A DNA stretch of 64,000 bases from Amoebophrya sp. A120 (lineage: Eukaryota; Sar; Dinophyceae; Syndiniales; Amoebophryaceae): NCBI GenBank assembly GCA_905178155.1, contig CAJINV010000013.1, positions 3,249,396-3,313,395 of the forward strand, given 5' to 3'. Shown here one piece after another: positions 36,001 through 47,662 of this stretch. The position numbers were made by a program, and so were the translations under genes. Under the pieces are notes generated by a model that worked only from the letters and a program-made list of their open reading frames with translations, searched no databases and was not told the DNA's origin. Each line of letters opens with the position of its first letter. The stretch's first letter is position 1.

Positions 36001-38184
36001 TATAGAGAAGGTGCTGGTGGTGGGGGGACTTCCTGTAGTTTCTCTATGATGAAGATTTTTACCCCTCGATGTAGCAACTTCTCGGCCGCGGCCGTGCTAT
36101 CTCAGGCCCGGAGAACAACTGGCACGTGCTGCGAAGTAGATGTCTAAGCTACTTATTGTGCACAATAAATATTTATTAGTTTCAATATAAATCAAAATCA
36201 TCCTTTTAGTTTTATGGCAGCCAGCGAGATGAAGATCTCACGTGGATGAATAATCTTCTACCAGCCATTGCATAGAAGAGCTAGAGCGGCTTGTCGCCGT
36301 CTTATGTAGTTTGTCCATAATAAGGCTTTGCCGTGCTGGTATATTACTCCACCTAGGTGTGACCTAGAAGAGCTGCAGAAGAAGCACAAGAAGAATCAAT
36401 GCATGTTGCTCCTGCTACTCGAACATGTTGCACAGGTTATTCGTTCTTGCAAGCGATTCAGCCGAGATCAAATCAAGATTTATATATTTGGAAAAGTGCT
36501 GTTGACTAATGTACTACACCCTTGAAGAGGTTTGCACAGCTCTGCACAGCAGTAAACACAACCTTAACCTCCAGACGAGAATCTTGAGCCGAAACGTGCT
36601 TCTGTTTTGTTGCCCTGCGTTAATAGTACATAGGAGTTTTTACCCGCCCTGCTGGCAGCGATTTTCTTGTGACGACCTGCAAAATCTAAACGTCCGCACG
36701 AGCTACAAAGTGATCTCCTTTGTTATCATCTTCAAGCATGAAAAACGTAAAGGAGAAGAACAGATGACGGGAAAGTACTCTACTAACTAGTCCTCGGAGA
36801 AGATAGACTTTGTCTCACGCACGGCAGAACGCGCGTTGCGACAAACGCTCCCATGGATACACGACCTCCACCTTCGCGACATACAGATTGAGATTGCCTC
36901 CTCTACAGTAATCAAAAGCCCCGCCCCCACCAGCAACACTTCATCGGCTAGCGAATGGGAATGCTATGTATCCCTCCAAATTTACGTATTGATATGTGAT
37001 ACTGATGAAATTGTGCGACGTGGTGATGAAAGTGAGAACTCGGTGGCACGTCCAGAATATTTACATGAAAATGATATTAGCGATAACCAGTTGTTGATAA
37101 CGAAATATCGAAATATTCGTTTCCTCATTCTTGCACAGGCACATCGACATCTTCATCATATTTTTCGTCATCTTCCCTTACCCTTGCCCTTATGCCACTA
37201 CCCGTCCCTGTTGCCGCCCCACGACACTTGAAGAAAGAAACTGTACACCTCTATTGCCTACTAGAATTGCGATTGCCTGATCACCTGGAAGATGTCTAAA
37301 TGTTCATGTATCACACACATTGTGAAAAGAGACGTGAAAAGAGACGACCTTGCTGTTCTCATGATTCATCATTCCATCACAACTTGATGTGGTGGCAAGT
37401 ACAAAAAAGTGAACGTATCGTCGTGTTTGTGATGCGCATTTTTCGCGATCACGTGGGTCATTGATTTATCCCATGCTGAAGTTCAATTATGTTCTTGATT
37501 GGTTGGGGTGTATTATGCTCATGTCGTCGTCTACTTGCCCGTCGCTCAAAGAAACGATACTTCGCAACGAAATAGGTATTTCGTAGGTCTTCACGACAAG
37601 TAGGTCATCGTCTAAAAGCACTTCGTTGGAATTTCGCTTTTGAAGATCGATGTCACCATCGTCTTGGTCTTCTCCCACTTTCTGCTCAAATCGTGAGATC
37701 TATTGATCTCGTTTCAGTACTTATCCGAACATCGTCAGCGGCAACTTTCGTGGACCATTTATTTTTCGGGCACAACAGACGAAGGTCGAAAAAATCGTCG
37801 GTAATTTTGGCTCTGCTGCACTTAAGTAAAACTAAAAAGACTTCCTCGTCTTGTTCGTCGGCCTCACTTGCCAGCTGCAAGATCGTGGACTCTTGTGAAT
37901 TTTGCACTCGCGTTTTTTGTTTAAAGTCCGACCCTCATCATGCTGTGGTTTTCTACAACCGCCTCCTTTTTACATATCTTGTCGTTGTCGCACAGTTGTA
38001 CCAAGGATTGTTTTTTTTTCTCAAAGGGATCTGCGATTATGATGTATCATGGACAATAATTAACAAATGTTGGCTTATCCTTATCATCTAGAAGAATAAG
38101 CCGTCCGTAGGTCGCAAATCACACACGACATACAATCCCTTTTGATTCTTTCACGGTTGACAGGAACTACACGACTTAAGAAAA
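36001..38184. other. 2.2 kb without a recognisable gene
   Basis: AT-rich, short frames only; the longest (36836-37231) has no recognisable motif. No inverted repeats, RNA genes or satellites were identified. Confidence 0.4.
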
Positions 38185-41100
38185 ATGATATTCAATCGGC
38201 ACGGGTCGCCGCACTATTCGCCGCGGTCGACGGCCCGGTCGAGCGTAAAGTCCGATCAGGAGGAGGTGGAGCCAGACCGGATGAAGCCTCTGTACTCCCC
38301 CAGCCCAAAAACCAGCAAGACCGAGCTCTGTGCGCGGATTGACGAACTACAGACGGAAAACGACAAGCTGCGAGAAATGCTCCACAGCTGGCGGGAATGG
38401 TAGATAGAACAGAACCAGAAGTAAAATGAATTACTATTACACTCACGTCTCAGCATCAAGCTGCGGCGACATAATTTCATACCGTGCATAAATGTATTCT
38501 ATTCGCTCTCATAGTAGACACAAGCTAAGCAGCGCCCAATTATATGCATCTACTTCACTCTGATCACAGGTCAATCTGTTGAAGTCTTGTTCTGAGCAGC
38601 ATAGAAAGTGACCAGGTGAAACAAGAAAACTTCTATACATCTCGTCTATTCACTGATATTAAGGTACGAGAAGCACTACAAGGCTCACGTTTTGTACCTG
38701 GACGATAAAATCAAAACGCTGTCCAACCCGGAGCGACTGGATAAGGCCGAGATCTCGCCCATCAAACGGGCCCCGAGCCCGCCGGCCGCGCCCCCACTCC
38801 CGCTATTGTCGGACGATCTGGAGGCCAGACGGGAGATGGAGAAGTACTACGCGGAGAGAAAGCGCGAAATATTGAGAGGAAAAATCCCCCCTCCCCATAT
38901 CGAAAAGGTACGTTTTCGAAAATTTGCGTTGCTGATTTGAGGCCACAAATCACATCTGTCTTGCAAGAACACAAGGGCAGAAGCTTCCGCCCCATTATGG
39001 AAGCGATTTGTCATGCTGTTGGGCCTAGTAAAGGGGAGCCGTTTGCCATGCTGAGCAACTAGACCCATACGCCCCTGCTTAGCCTGGGGATCTGGCCGCA
39101 GTGCCTTCCTGCAATACAAAGCTGATTTGTGTACACAAATCCAGCATCAGAAATTGCGTTCTGATATGGGGAGGGGGGAGCTTTCCTTGCAATAAGAAAA
39201 GTACTACAACGACACCACCATGAAGGGGTCGCGCCGCGAGAAGCAGTTTGAGGAGTTTCTGCAGCGGCAGACCACGTCCGCCTACCGAAGTGCGCGGGAG
39301 GCGGCGTTAGAAAACCGCAAGCATGTGGACGCGATGAACCCGAACAACACCGCGGGATTGGGCCAGCAGGGCAAGCAGTTCCGGAAGAATTTGATCCGAC
39401 GATATGGGTCCATCCGAAAGGGCTGGAACGAGGCCCTGGACCCGCTGGGCCAGGGAAAGCTGGGGTTCACCGAATTTTGTTCCGCCGTGCGGACCATGGG
39501 ATTTGACAGCAACATGAAGGCACTGTGGGAGGAGCTGTGCGCCGCGGCCGCCACGGTCAAGTCGCAGGCCATGCACAACCAGACCCAGAACGGGTTCGGG
39601 AACATGAGTCAGCCGCCGAAGGTGACCGCAAACCAAATCCACCACGTCGGGCTGTCCGAAGTGGACCCGAAGGGCGCGAAGGCAACGAAGGACCTAAAGT
39701 TTTTTATGATCGACACCTATGGAAGCATTTTGCTAAGCACTGCAAAAGCATCTACTTCACACGACGGCGACGGGTCTAAATTGCATTATATAAATTTTTT
39801 GGAAGTACAAAAACAAAAAGGAAAAATTTGAATATTATGCTGGAAAAGACACTTGATAGTAACTGAATTTGAGTACTTCATGCTATCGCTATGCAATTGG
39901 CTTTGGCATGAAACGATAACGACTACGATAGTGCTTTTGCACAGCATATCAGCGGGCCTGGAATCAGTTCGTGGACCCGCACAACACGGACAAGGTCAAG
40001 ATAAACGACTTCGTAGCCGCCGTCACCAGCTTTAGCGCGTTTCCGGAGCAGGAAGCGAAGAAAGTGTGGTCGCACGTAAACACCAACGGCTTGGAAGAAC
40101 TCGGGGCAAGTAGCGGCTACATCACGCTGAAGGACTTCTGCGAGGAGTCTGCCATCGCAAAAGCAAAGGGCTTGCAGGACTCTTTCGCGACCATTGAGAC
40201 GCCGAAGAAGGGACGGCCATTGGGCGGCAGTGTCAGTCCGGCCATGTCCCCGATGCGCATGACCGGCGGATCCAGTGTGTTAGGCGGCGGGGGCGGAAGT
40301 ACTTCTAGTTTTTGCTGTTTCATCGACTCACTTCACCTGTTCACATGGCATGTGGTTTTCAATTTCATCTTGCACAACTCACATCACAATAACACCACCT
40401 ACAGGCACGACGCGTGGTAGTGGTGGATTTTTTCAATCGTCACCCTCAAAGTCTGGTATGCAGTCTTATCCGGGAAACCGAACTATCTCTCTCCACCATG
40501 CGCTCACAATATTTGTCGGGCTGTTCGAACTCGTCTGGGACGAGGCGATTTGTTGTCATGCTTCGTGAGGAGACAATATGTAATGTTGATAGTACGCAAT
40601 TTTGAAACCCATCGTCGGCTACTTTATTCTTGTCCACCGATTTCCTTGTCGTGCAGCATCGTGACAAATATTAGAGCACCAATTGAAAATCCCATATGCC
40701 ACCCCAAACCTTGACGCAGTCCTCCTGGCCGACTTTGGTCCCACCCCCCTTGCCCGACAGCACGCAAACCGACTACGCACACCTTCCCGACCCGAACTAC
40801 AACCCGTGCAAGGTGACCCAGTCGTTCCTCGGGACGTTGCGGCGCAAATACAAATCCGTCCGCGACGCCTGGTACAAGGCATTAGACCCGAAGTATCAGA
40901 AGGAAAAATCCCCCCTCCCCAGATCGAAACGAAATTTCTGATGCTGGATTTGCGTACACAAATCAGATTTGTCTTGCAGTAGAGGACTGCAGGCCCATAT
41001 GTATCGTGCCGGAGTTGAAAGGTTTTGGCCTGGGCACTTAGCATGAGGAACGTCTATGCTGTACTAGGCCCAACAGCATTTGCATTACATAATGGGGCGG

Positions 41101-43435
41101 AGCGTGTGGTGTTGCTTTCTTAATTCTTACATCACAGATGCGATTTGTGGTCAAAAATCAGCATGACAGCGTGCCTTATCGAGAGGGGAAGGGGGAATTT
41201 TTCCGTACCATACGAAGGGGAAGAACATGCTCACCTTTGACGAATTCAACGAGAACTGTAAAACGCGGCTTCGGTACTACGGAAACGTGGACCGGGTGTT
41301 CAAAACGTTGGATTACCAAAATTCCGGCATGGTGTCCATGTCGGACCTGAACCCGCGGGCGCACGAGTGCCTGCGCGACATCCAGTTCCAGCTCGTCCAG
41401 CGATTCGGGAACATCTTGGACGCCTTTCACCCCTTCCACATCGGCACCAGCAACGAGTTGGATTTGGAGTCCTTTGCGCGGATGCTGCAGCCCTTTCAGT
41501 TCAAAGATTTTGACGTGAAGAACGTGTTCGAATGGATGGACTTGCTGGACAAGAAGCGCATTCGGGGACAGGCCGTGGAATTCGCAAAAGTCGGGGCACC
41601 CAGCAAACTCACCCGGTACGCCCGGCACAGCGCAGAAAGGAATCAGGATGACGTATGTTCTTGCTGGGATGATCTTTTGTCTTAGTTTCATGTCGTTGGT
41701 TCTCTACAAGCAAGTGCGAATGCAGACCCCACAATTTTTTTTCGCTTCGATAGGAATCAATCAATTATTCAGTGGGCAGATTAGATTGCTGCAACACGTC
41801 GTGAACATGCGTGACACGACGCTTAGCAATACCCATCATGATCAACGTATTATTTCATGCCAGGTCCACATGAGGTGGTCGACCGAGCAGGACTTTCCGC
41901 CGCCGGGGGAAAACCCCGTAAACGAGGAAACCGGTGAGCCGCTCCACGATCCTTCCCTCTTGAAGGTGACGCTGAAAGATCCTCTGTCACCCTCGGACGC
42001 GGAGCGTCTTGCGAGCGACGACTTTCAACAGCAGGACACGTCTGTGCCGGAACCGCAGCTGATCACAAAGCGCCGCGGGGCTGCCTCGCCACCCAACGGC
42101 TCACCCCGGCCGGCGAGCGGCGGGTCCGGGGCGGGAGCACAATCGGACAAAAAATCCACCGGTTCGACGCAAGGAGAGGGAGCTGCCAGTAAGAAGAACG
42201 GTGGTAGTGCGAAATCCTCGCCGAAGTCAAAATCTGCCTCGCCCAAATCCTCGCCGAAGAGCTCGCCCAAGGGTTCGCCCGCGGAGCCGAGGTCCGGGGC
42301 CACCAGTCCCGCGCGACCAGCGAGCTCGGCGTCGCAGCACAGACCAACAGCGGATCAGAACGGGGAAAGAATGCCGACGCCACCGACTGGCGAGGTGGGC
42401 TAACATAAATTTAAATATGATGGATGACTCAGCTTTGTATATTGTTTCTTTGGATTTTAACGCATTCTAGCTGAACAATTAAGTAGTAGCAGACTTGTTT
42501 AGTTTCAACACTTTCAGCTTCCCGATCGGGGATGGTATGGCATGATTTTTCATCCCCTAACCTCCCTCCATCAGGTCGTAGCCGCGGGGGAAATGAACAG
42601 CGGCGATGTAGTCGCGCCAGGGAGTGAAGACACCGGCGCCCCATCCGGTAGCGAGCCCGGCGTAATTGTGGTACCGGCCCACAAAAAGGTGGAATTCGGC
42701 AAGAAGCCCTACCCACCGACCTACACGCCGGAATGCATCAGCTTGCTCACGTTGTGCACCGAGAGGTACGGCAGCTTGAAGGCAGCTTGGGCGGAGGTAA
42801 GTATAATGTTTATGACTATACTAAATTCCTGACACTGAGACTGACGTGCATCTGTGGATCTGCAGCGAAATTCGCCCGTCAAGCCACGACGATGATAATC
42901 ATACGATGTTGCTTGATCTATTAGTTCTGGTTTTTCCTAATTTTGGGAAGATATTGGTTGCAACAGCACAGTATCATCGTATCTTGATCAGGCCTTGGCT
43001 CCGAACGGCGAGCACGAGATCGACTTTGTGCAGTTTTGCCGGGGTATGCGGAAGCTGGAATACGAGGGGAACTTGAAGAACACGTGGGACTCGATGGGGC
43101 AGGCGGAGCACAACATGGCGATGCAGATCACGGACCTGAACCCGGAGATTGAGGCCCTGTTTCAGCAGTGGAAGCAGCCGCGGATGCACAAGTTGGTGGA
43201 CGGCAACGTCACGTTCGAGAACGCGTGGCGCGACCACATGGGCAGCGAGCACGCGGTCGGTATCTCCTGCTATGACATGATCCAGTGGCTCACGGAGGAC
43301 AACATGATGACCCCGACGGAAGCGGAAACCGTATGCGAGTGGTTGGACTCCAAGGGCGATTTGTCGACGCGGAACTACCTTACCGTCGCGGAATTGGACG
43401 CTGGGCTCGGGCGAAAGCTCATTCTCCCACAGTAA
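38185..43435 (+). CDS. Large protein of degenerate EF-hand-like repeats
   Basis: Ten exons (38185-38399, 38664-38869, 39200-39733, 39954-40298, 40405-40466, 40702-40893, 41218-41652, 41864-42394, 42575-42796, 42992-43435) total 1062 codons in one frame. A short coiled coil (ELQTENDKLREMLHSW) and a Pro-rich linker precede at least five repeats with the pattern YGS[IVL]xxxW..ALDP...G.L.F.EF. Examples are RRYGSIRKGWNEALDPLGQG, YKSVRDAWYKALDP and RYGSLKAAWAEALAP. Each looks like an EF-hand helix-loop-helix in which most calcium ligands are lost, often followed by a second half such as TLDYQNSGMVSMSDL. A Lys/Ser/Pro-rich disordered segment sits at 42050-42390. A structural, cytoskeletal or calcium-responsive scaffold is plausible; function is not known. 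Four introns are introner-like, five are GT-AG. Confidence 0.75.
38870..39194 (+). mobile_element. Introner-like element, family B, copy 1
   Basis: Begins TATTGAGAGGAAAAATC and ends with the inverse CTTTCCTTGCAATA; arms include ccccctccccatatcg. Duplication CGAAA (left) and AGAAA (right). Splicing at the 5-base offset joins 38869 to 39200 and gives KREKYYNDTTMKGS. Confidence 0.85.
39734..39948 (+). mobile_element. Introner-like element in the EF-hand-like repeat gene
   Basis: Starts TAAGCACTGCAAAAGCA and ends TGCTTTTGCACAGCATA. Flanks TTTGC and TCAGC share three of five bases. Offset splicing yields YGSILRAWNQF, restoring the repeat spacing between YGS and W. Confidence 0.75.
40467..40696 (+). 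mobile_element. Possible introner-like element, weak arms
   Basis: TATCCGGGAAACC at the left and AAAATCCCATA at the right pair poorly. Offset splicing (40466 to 40702) is in frame, but an alternative using a shared TATGC (40457-40461, 40695-40699) is also in frame. No GT-AG solution keeps the frame. Confidence 0.45.
40894..41212 (+). mobile_element. Introner-like element, family B, copy 2
   Basis: Perfect duplication CGAAG on both sides (40889-40893, 41213-41217). Starts TATCAGAAGGAAAAATC and ends GAATTTTTCCGTACCATA, with the same C-rich arm as copy 1 in this gene. Splicing after the right CGAAG gives ALDPKGKNMLTFDEF, matching the other repeats. Confidence 0.9.
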
Positions 43436-44301
43436 CAAGCAGGTGAAGTACTAAGAATAAAGAATCTTGTTTCTGAAAGATCATCGGTTTATAAGTGTCT
43501 GTGAAAACCGATCTCGAACGTGAAGTACACGCAAAGTTTATAGTTTATGTCGCTCTTCTAGAAGTTAACATTCTATCAGAAACTACTATACTAGCTTAGA
43601 TGTAGCACGAATCAAAAAGTTTTTATAATGACCACTACATGATTCTTGGTGCTGGCATCACAAGAACATGGATTCAACGCTCACGCAGTGGAAATCGAAA
43701 TGCAATTCAAATTGTCTTTCGAATCTTTTTTCTGAATTACTCCAGCTGCTCTAGCAAGATGTTTTCTTTTTTGTCATTGTCGTTTCAGCACCCAGTTGTT
43801 ATTCTCTATCGGAAAAAGTTTAAGTTTGGTCGAACTCGATTTGCGAATGTACAAAGTATGCGTTGCAGTTTGTTTAACACCGAATAGACTACTAGACGTG
43901 CTGCTCTTGGGTTGTATCTCTGATGTATAAAAATCGTTTTGAATCATGCAACATAGACTGAGTCATGATTTTTCCTCAAAACTGTACATTATGAAGGTTT
44001 CTTTTGTGATTTTGGAAGAAGAAAATATAAAAACGAAGAGGAGACTCCGTCGAGCAAATAGCGCGAGCGAAGGCGTTTGTTCGACTGCTGCAAATAATCG
44101 GCTCTGTCGATTGGCTAGCGTGGCTGTGCCGACACTGAATATAAGGGAATCTTCGTGTTTCTAGCGCTCGCCCAAACTGCCGTCAGGTGAAAGTTATCAT
44201 GATGGGCACTCAGCCGCAGCCAGAGCGGCCACGACCTTCATTTTGCCACGTAGTTGTACGTAGTAGTTTCGTGACTTGTCGTGCGTAGCCGCGGCTCAGC
44301 G
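43436..44301. other. intergenic, no recognisable gene
   Basis: AT-rich 0.9 kb with short frames; no repeat or RNA gene seen. Confidence 0.4.
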
Positions 44302-44806
44302 ATGCAAATTGCCTCATTGTCATTGTTAGCATTGCTGGACTTGCCGTGCGTGACCGTGTCAGTGTCTACCGAATACCGCCGCCGCCGGGACTCAGGCTGC
44401 CGCCGTGATGGAAAAGTTGGCGCTTCGCACGTGTCCACTGAACGGGGAGATGATGACAAGTTCTCAGGCATTCCTGCGCGTCGCGGGCGAGGGGATGAAA
44501 GAGGCGTCGAATGCTCCTGGCAGCTGGGACAGCGACCACGCGGCGATCGGAGGAGGTTCGACATATGATGTGGCATCCCGACCTCAGCAGGAAACTCTGG
44601 GAGGGAGCTATGATGCAGCGGAATCTCCTCTACTTGCCGCTCCAGTGCCGTTCGCTTCGGCTGCAGTGGGCGCCACGACACGCACCAGCGACGCGGAAAA
44701 TTGCAACTGCGTCGAGATTATGCATTGCAAAAGTGATCATGAATGTCCGGAGGCCAATAAAATCGCGTATGATGAAAATAAATTGCACGGACATTCCACT
44801 TCTTGA
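44302..44806 (+). CDS. Possible small secreted protein (uncertain model)
   Basis: The frame 44396-44806 encodes about 136 residues without a known family, ending in a Cys-rich stretch (CNCVEIMHCKSDHECPE). Just upstream, an ATG at 44302 opens a strong signal-peptide-like sequence (MQIASLSLLALLDLPCVT) in another frame. A 40-base GT-AG intron (44356-44395) would join the two. That is extremely short, so the model is speculative; the signal-peptide-like stretch could be chance. Without the intron, the start would be the ATG at 44408. Confidence 0.35.
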
Positions 44807-44872
44807 TTAGAATTCGAAAGTTGACAAGTAGTACGTAAAAAAATACACTTACAGCGGTAAAAAAGTTTGCGT

Positions 44873-45937
44873 ATGATGAAATCTAAAAGCAAGGAATTCT
44901 CCTACACGGAACTGATCCATCTTTTGCACCGGATACACATGAACGAGGGCAGCGACTGTGTGGAGCTATCCGCGATTTGGGAACAAAACGACTGTTGTGA
45001 CCATATGAGCGACGCAAGCGATAAATCGGCGGCCGAACAAAATGCTGAAGATGCTGAGGAGGCCAAACGCATGGCTGATCTGTGCTCCAAGCTAGAGGCC
45101 CAGGGGCACAAAATCACGGAGCGGAACCGAGTCGAAGCAGGCGAGGAGTCGATCTACACCTGCGATTTGCGGGAACTGCACGAGTGTCCGAAGAGCCGTA
45201 GTCGTGGGGGGTATAGCAGGCGCCGCATGCATGCGTGCACCCTCTTCAGCCGGCGCCGGTTCTACAGTTCGGCGGCCGTCTTCGCAGGAACGAACTACCA
45301 GCTAGCTGCCACCGCGACAAGCAGCCGGCGGCGAACAGCGGCAGCTGCAGCTTTCTCCAGCTTGGCCGGGCAGTCTCTTGCCCCAACAGATCCAAGTAGA
45401 GAACGAGAGGCGCGGTCCCGTGCCCGTTCCGCGGCGCAGGCACCAGGGCCGGCACCGGCAGCTGCGAGAAGGCGGGCGACAACTGCGGCACCGACGACAC
45501 CGGCACCGGCAGCTGCGAGAAGGCGGGCGACAACTACTCCGGCACCGGCACCGACAACTCCGGCGCCGACACCTGCGAGAATGCGAGAGACAACTCCGGC
45601 GCCGGCACCTGCGAGAAGGCGGGCGACAACTCCGGCGCCGACAACTGCGGCACCGACAACTCCGGCATCGACAACTCCGGTGCCGGCACCGACAACTCCG
45701 GCGGCGACAACTGCGGCACCGACAACTCCGGCAGCGACAACTCCGGCGCCGGCACCGACTACAACTCCGGCGCCGGCACCTGCGACAACTCCGGCACCGG
45801 CAACTCCGGCAGCGACAACTTCGGCACCCGACAATCGGCGTCGGATCGATTTTTGGCGCAGGCGAGAATCTGACACACGAAGACGATCATCTTCACGGAG
45901 ACGGAGACTTCTTCCCGGAGGCCGCCGCACCCGCTAG
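44873..45937 (+). CDS. Low-complexity Thr/Pro/Ala-repeat protein (frame uncertain)
   Basis: From the ATG at 44873 the first 110 residues look like real coding sequence: acidic, with helices and scattered Cys (SDCVELSAIWEQNDCCDHM; CDLRELHECP). From about 45400 the frame becomes TTPAP repeats resembling a mucin-like stalk, then Arg-rich. However, the other two + frames are also open there, and a different frame fits local codon usage better (see the repeat entry). An unrecognised intron between about 45190 and 45400 is therefore likely. Function unknown. Confidence 0.35.
   Translation: MMKSKSKEFSYTELIHLLHRIHMNEGSDCVELSAIWEQNDCCDHMSDASDKSAAEQNAEDAEEAKRMADLCSKLEAQGHKITERNRVEAGEESIYTCDLRELHECPKSRSRGGYSRRRMHACTLFSRRRFYSSAAVFAGTNYQLAATATSSRRRTAAAAAFSSLAGQSLAPTDPSREREARSRARSAAQAPGPAPAAARRRATTAAPTTPAPAAARRRATTTPAPAPTTPAPTPARMRETTPAPAPARRRATTPAPTTAAPTTPASTTPVPAPTTPAATTAAPTTPAATTPAPAPTTTPAPAPATTPAPATPAATTSAPDNRRRIDFWRRRESDTRRRSSSRRRRLLPGGRRTR
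45400..45870 (+). repeat. Short-period GC-rich coding-like repeat open in three frames
   Basis: Built from gacaactccggc-type units. All three + frames are open over this span. One reads TTPAPAPTTPAP, one RHRQLRRRQL, one GTDNSGADNCGTDNSG with CEKAGDN units. Only the last places C in nearly all third positions, as confident genes here prefer. Confidence 0.8.
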
Positions 45938-46090
45938 AAGAAGAAGCTGCGTCCTGCATGAGTTTTCTCGGAAGAGCATTCTTGACTTGCTGTTCAATAG
46001 GGTTCGAATAGCGAATGTACATGCCACAACCTCCTGGAGTTCTCACTCTTAAGTGCCTGAACAAGCTATAAATATAATCGGCTTCGGTTC

Positions 46091-46495
46091 GAATCAGATT
46101 ATCGAAATGAAGTCAGATTATTACAATCAGGCTAGTTGTGCAATCAAGTTACTGAATTCAGAATATCACTGAAATCAGGAGTCTGGGTTTGGGTTTGGGG
46201 TCTAGGGTTAGGGGTTTCTGGTCGTCGGCCAGGGCAGCCGCCGCCGGCCGGCCTTACGCCAATCAATGCGCCCCCGCGGCTTGCCCGCTCGTCTGGTTGT
46301 GTTCTTTTCCCGTCGTGGTTCTCGTTGGTCCCGTCGGTCAGCCCCGTGGTCGGCTCGCTGGGCGCGTCACTGATTCCGGCGGACCGCTGGGGCCGCTCGA
46401 CGTTGGTTCGTTTAGGAACCTGATTGCATCTCGTAATCTTATTTCAGTAACCTGATTGCATTTCGTAATCTGATTTCACAATTTGAATTTACACA
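46091..46495. repeat. Inverted repeat block enclosing a telomere-like, GC-rich core
   Basis: Degenerate copies of aatcaggttactgaaatcag occur in direct orientation at 46091-46180 and inverted at 46420-46495. Between them, 46185-46217 reads gggtttgggtttgggg then tctagggttagggg, close to TTTAGGG telomere repeats, followed by a GC-rich segment. It could be a transposable element or a healed break. Confidence 0.6.
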
Positions 46496-46716
46496 ATCTG
46501 ACACGACCAGCGTCCAATATAATCCCATATTTTTCCTTTTATTTTTTATTGATTGGTGAATTGCTTTTTCTTTTTCATTTTTACTTTTTCCTAGGGTTCC
46601 CCTTCACTTATTCTGCTTCATCCGATTCTCTGTTGGTCAGATGTGAGTTTTCTCCCGTGTTAAAGGATTTCACTCTCTTGAATTTCTATGAAGGTAGCTC
46701 TTGACGGCAGACCGCT

Positions 46717-46769
46717 ATGACCAGATGGATCTAGTAGCGGTCAGACCGCTACTAGATCCATCTGGTCAT
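46717..46769. repeat. Perfect 53-bp palindrome
   Basis: Arms of 26 bp (atgaccagatggatctagta followed by gcggtc) with a single-base centre at 46743. No mismatches were seen. Could form a hairpin in RNA or a cruciform in DNA. Confidence 0.95.
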
Positions 46770-47662
46770 GGTTTCGCTTTTGCATTGAACTTGAGGTGGC
46801 TACGCAGATGCACATGAAATTTCAGTAGTTTTGAAAAGTAGCAAAAGATACAGAAGGAGGTAACCGATCCGATCGACTGCAACGTGGGAAATTCAATTCT
46901 GCCTTCCTGTTTATTTTTCGTTGAAACCTTAACCTCCCAGCAGGAAGAGTTGCATTACGGGCAAGTAGGCAATGGCCACACTTATCTCATATTCTATCCG
47001 TCGTCAGTCACAGTCTCTGTCTGAGTTCGTTCGCTAATCTTCCTGTTTGTTCTTTGTTCACTCGCGGGCCGTTGCGTTCGGGAGTCATGGTTTCAAAAAG
47101 TCGGATCAGAAAAAAATTCTTGTGCTGACACGTGGTAACCACGCACTCTTGGTCTTCGATTTTGCAATCGTCTTGCTTTCAGGGCGGCACCGGCTGCGTC
47201 GTCAGTATTTGATTTCCACCGTCTGGTTTCCAGCATCCCATCTGAAGAGTAGTTCTTCGTCTCGTGGGTCTGATTCAATTTGCGTCACGGTGGTCACATA
47301 TATATCGTCTTCGTGATCCGCCTTCATCTCGTGGTCGTATTCGTATACTTAAGGGATTGGGCGCTGTGCTTATTTGTACCTCGCTTGCATGCGCAGTGGG
47401 GCTCTACTTTTTATTGGTACGCGATTTGTCGTGTTGCGGGGCTATTTTCATTTTGATTTTTTGTGGGCCACTACAAATACTACTTCTGCTGGTCCGTACT
47501 TACTTTCGTGCATCCGTCGGACTATCTATCATAATAGCCTAGCGGATTATCTTCTTGTTCGATAATAGTCGCTTTTTACCTCTCTATTTCTTCACGACTA
47601 GTACTCTAGCATGGGACAAGACGCCTTTTTCTGATGACCAAACCCGAGCAATCCGCTTCACT

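Larger units (their letters stand above)
45938..47662. other. intergenic with repeat elements
   Basis: No recognisable gene. It holds a repeat block with telomere-like sequence (46091-46495) and a perfect palindrome (46717-46769), listed separately. The rest is AT-rich with short frames and probably includes the 5' UTR of the polyamine fusion gene. Confidence 0.45.

Noticed and set aside
44765-44881. 13-bp direct repeat gcgtatgatgaaa 104 bp apart, as a possible introner duplication
   Set aside because: The repeat is too long for the 5-bp pattern, inverted arms are missing, and joining the copies creates an immediate stop.
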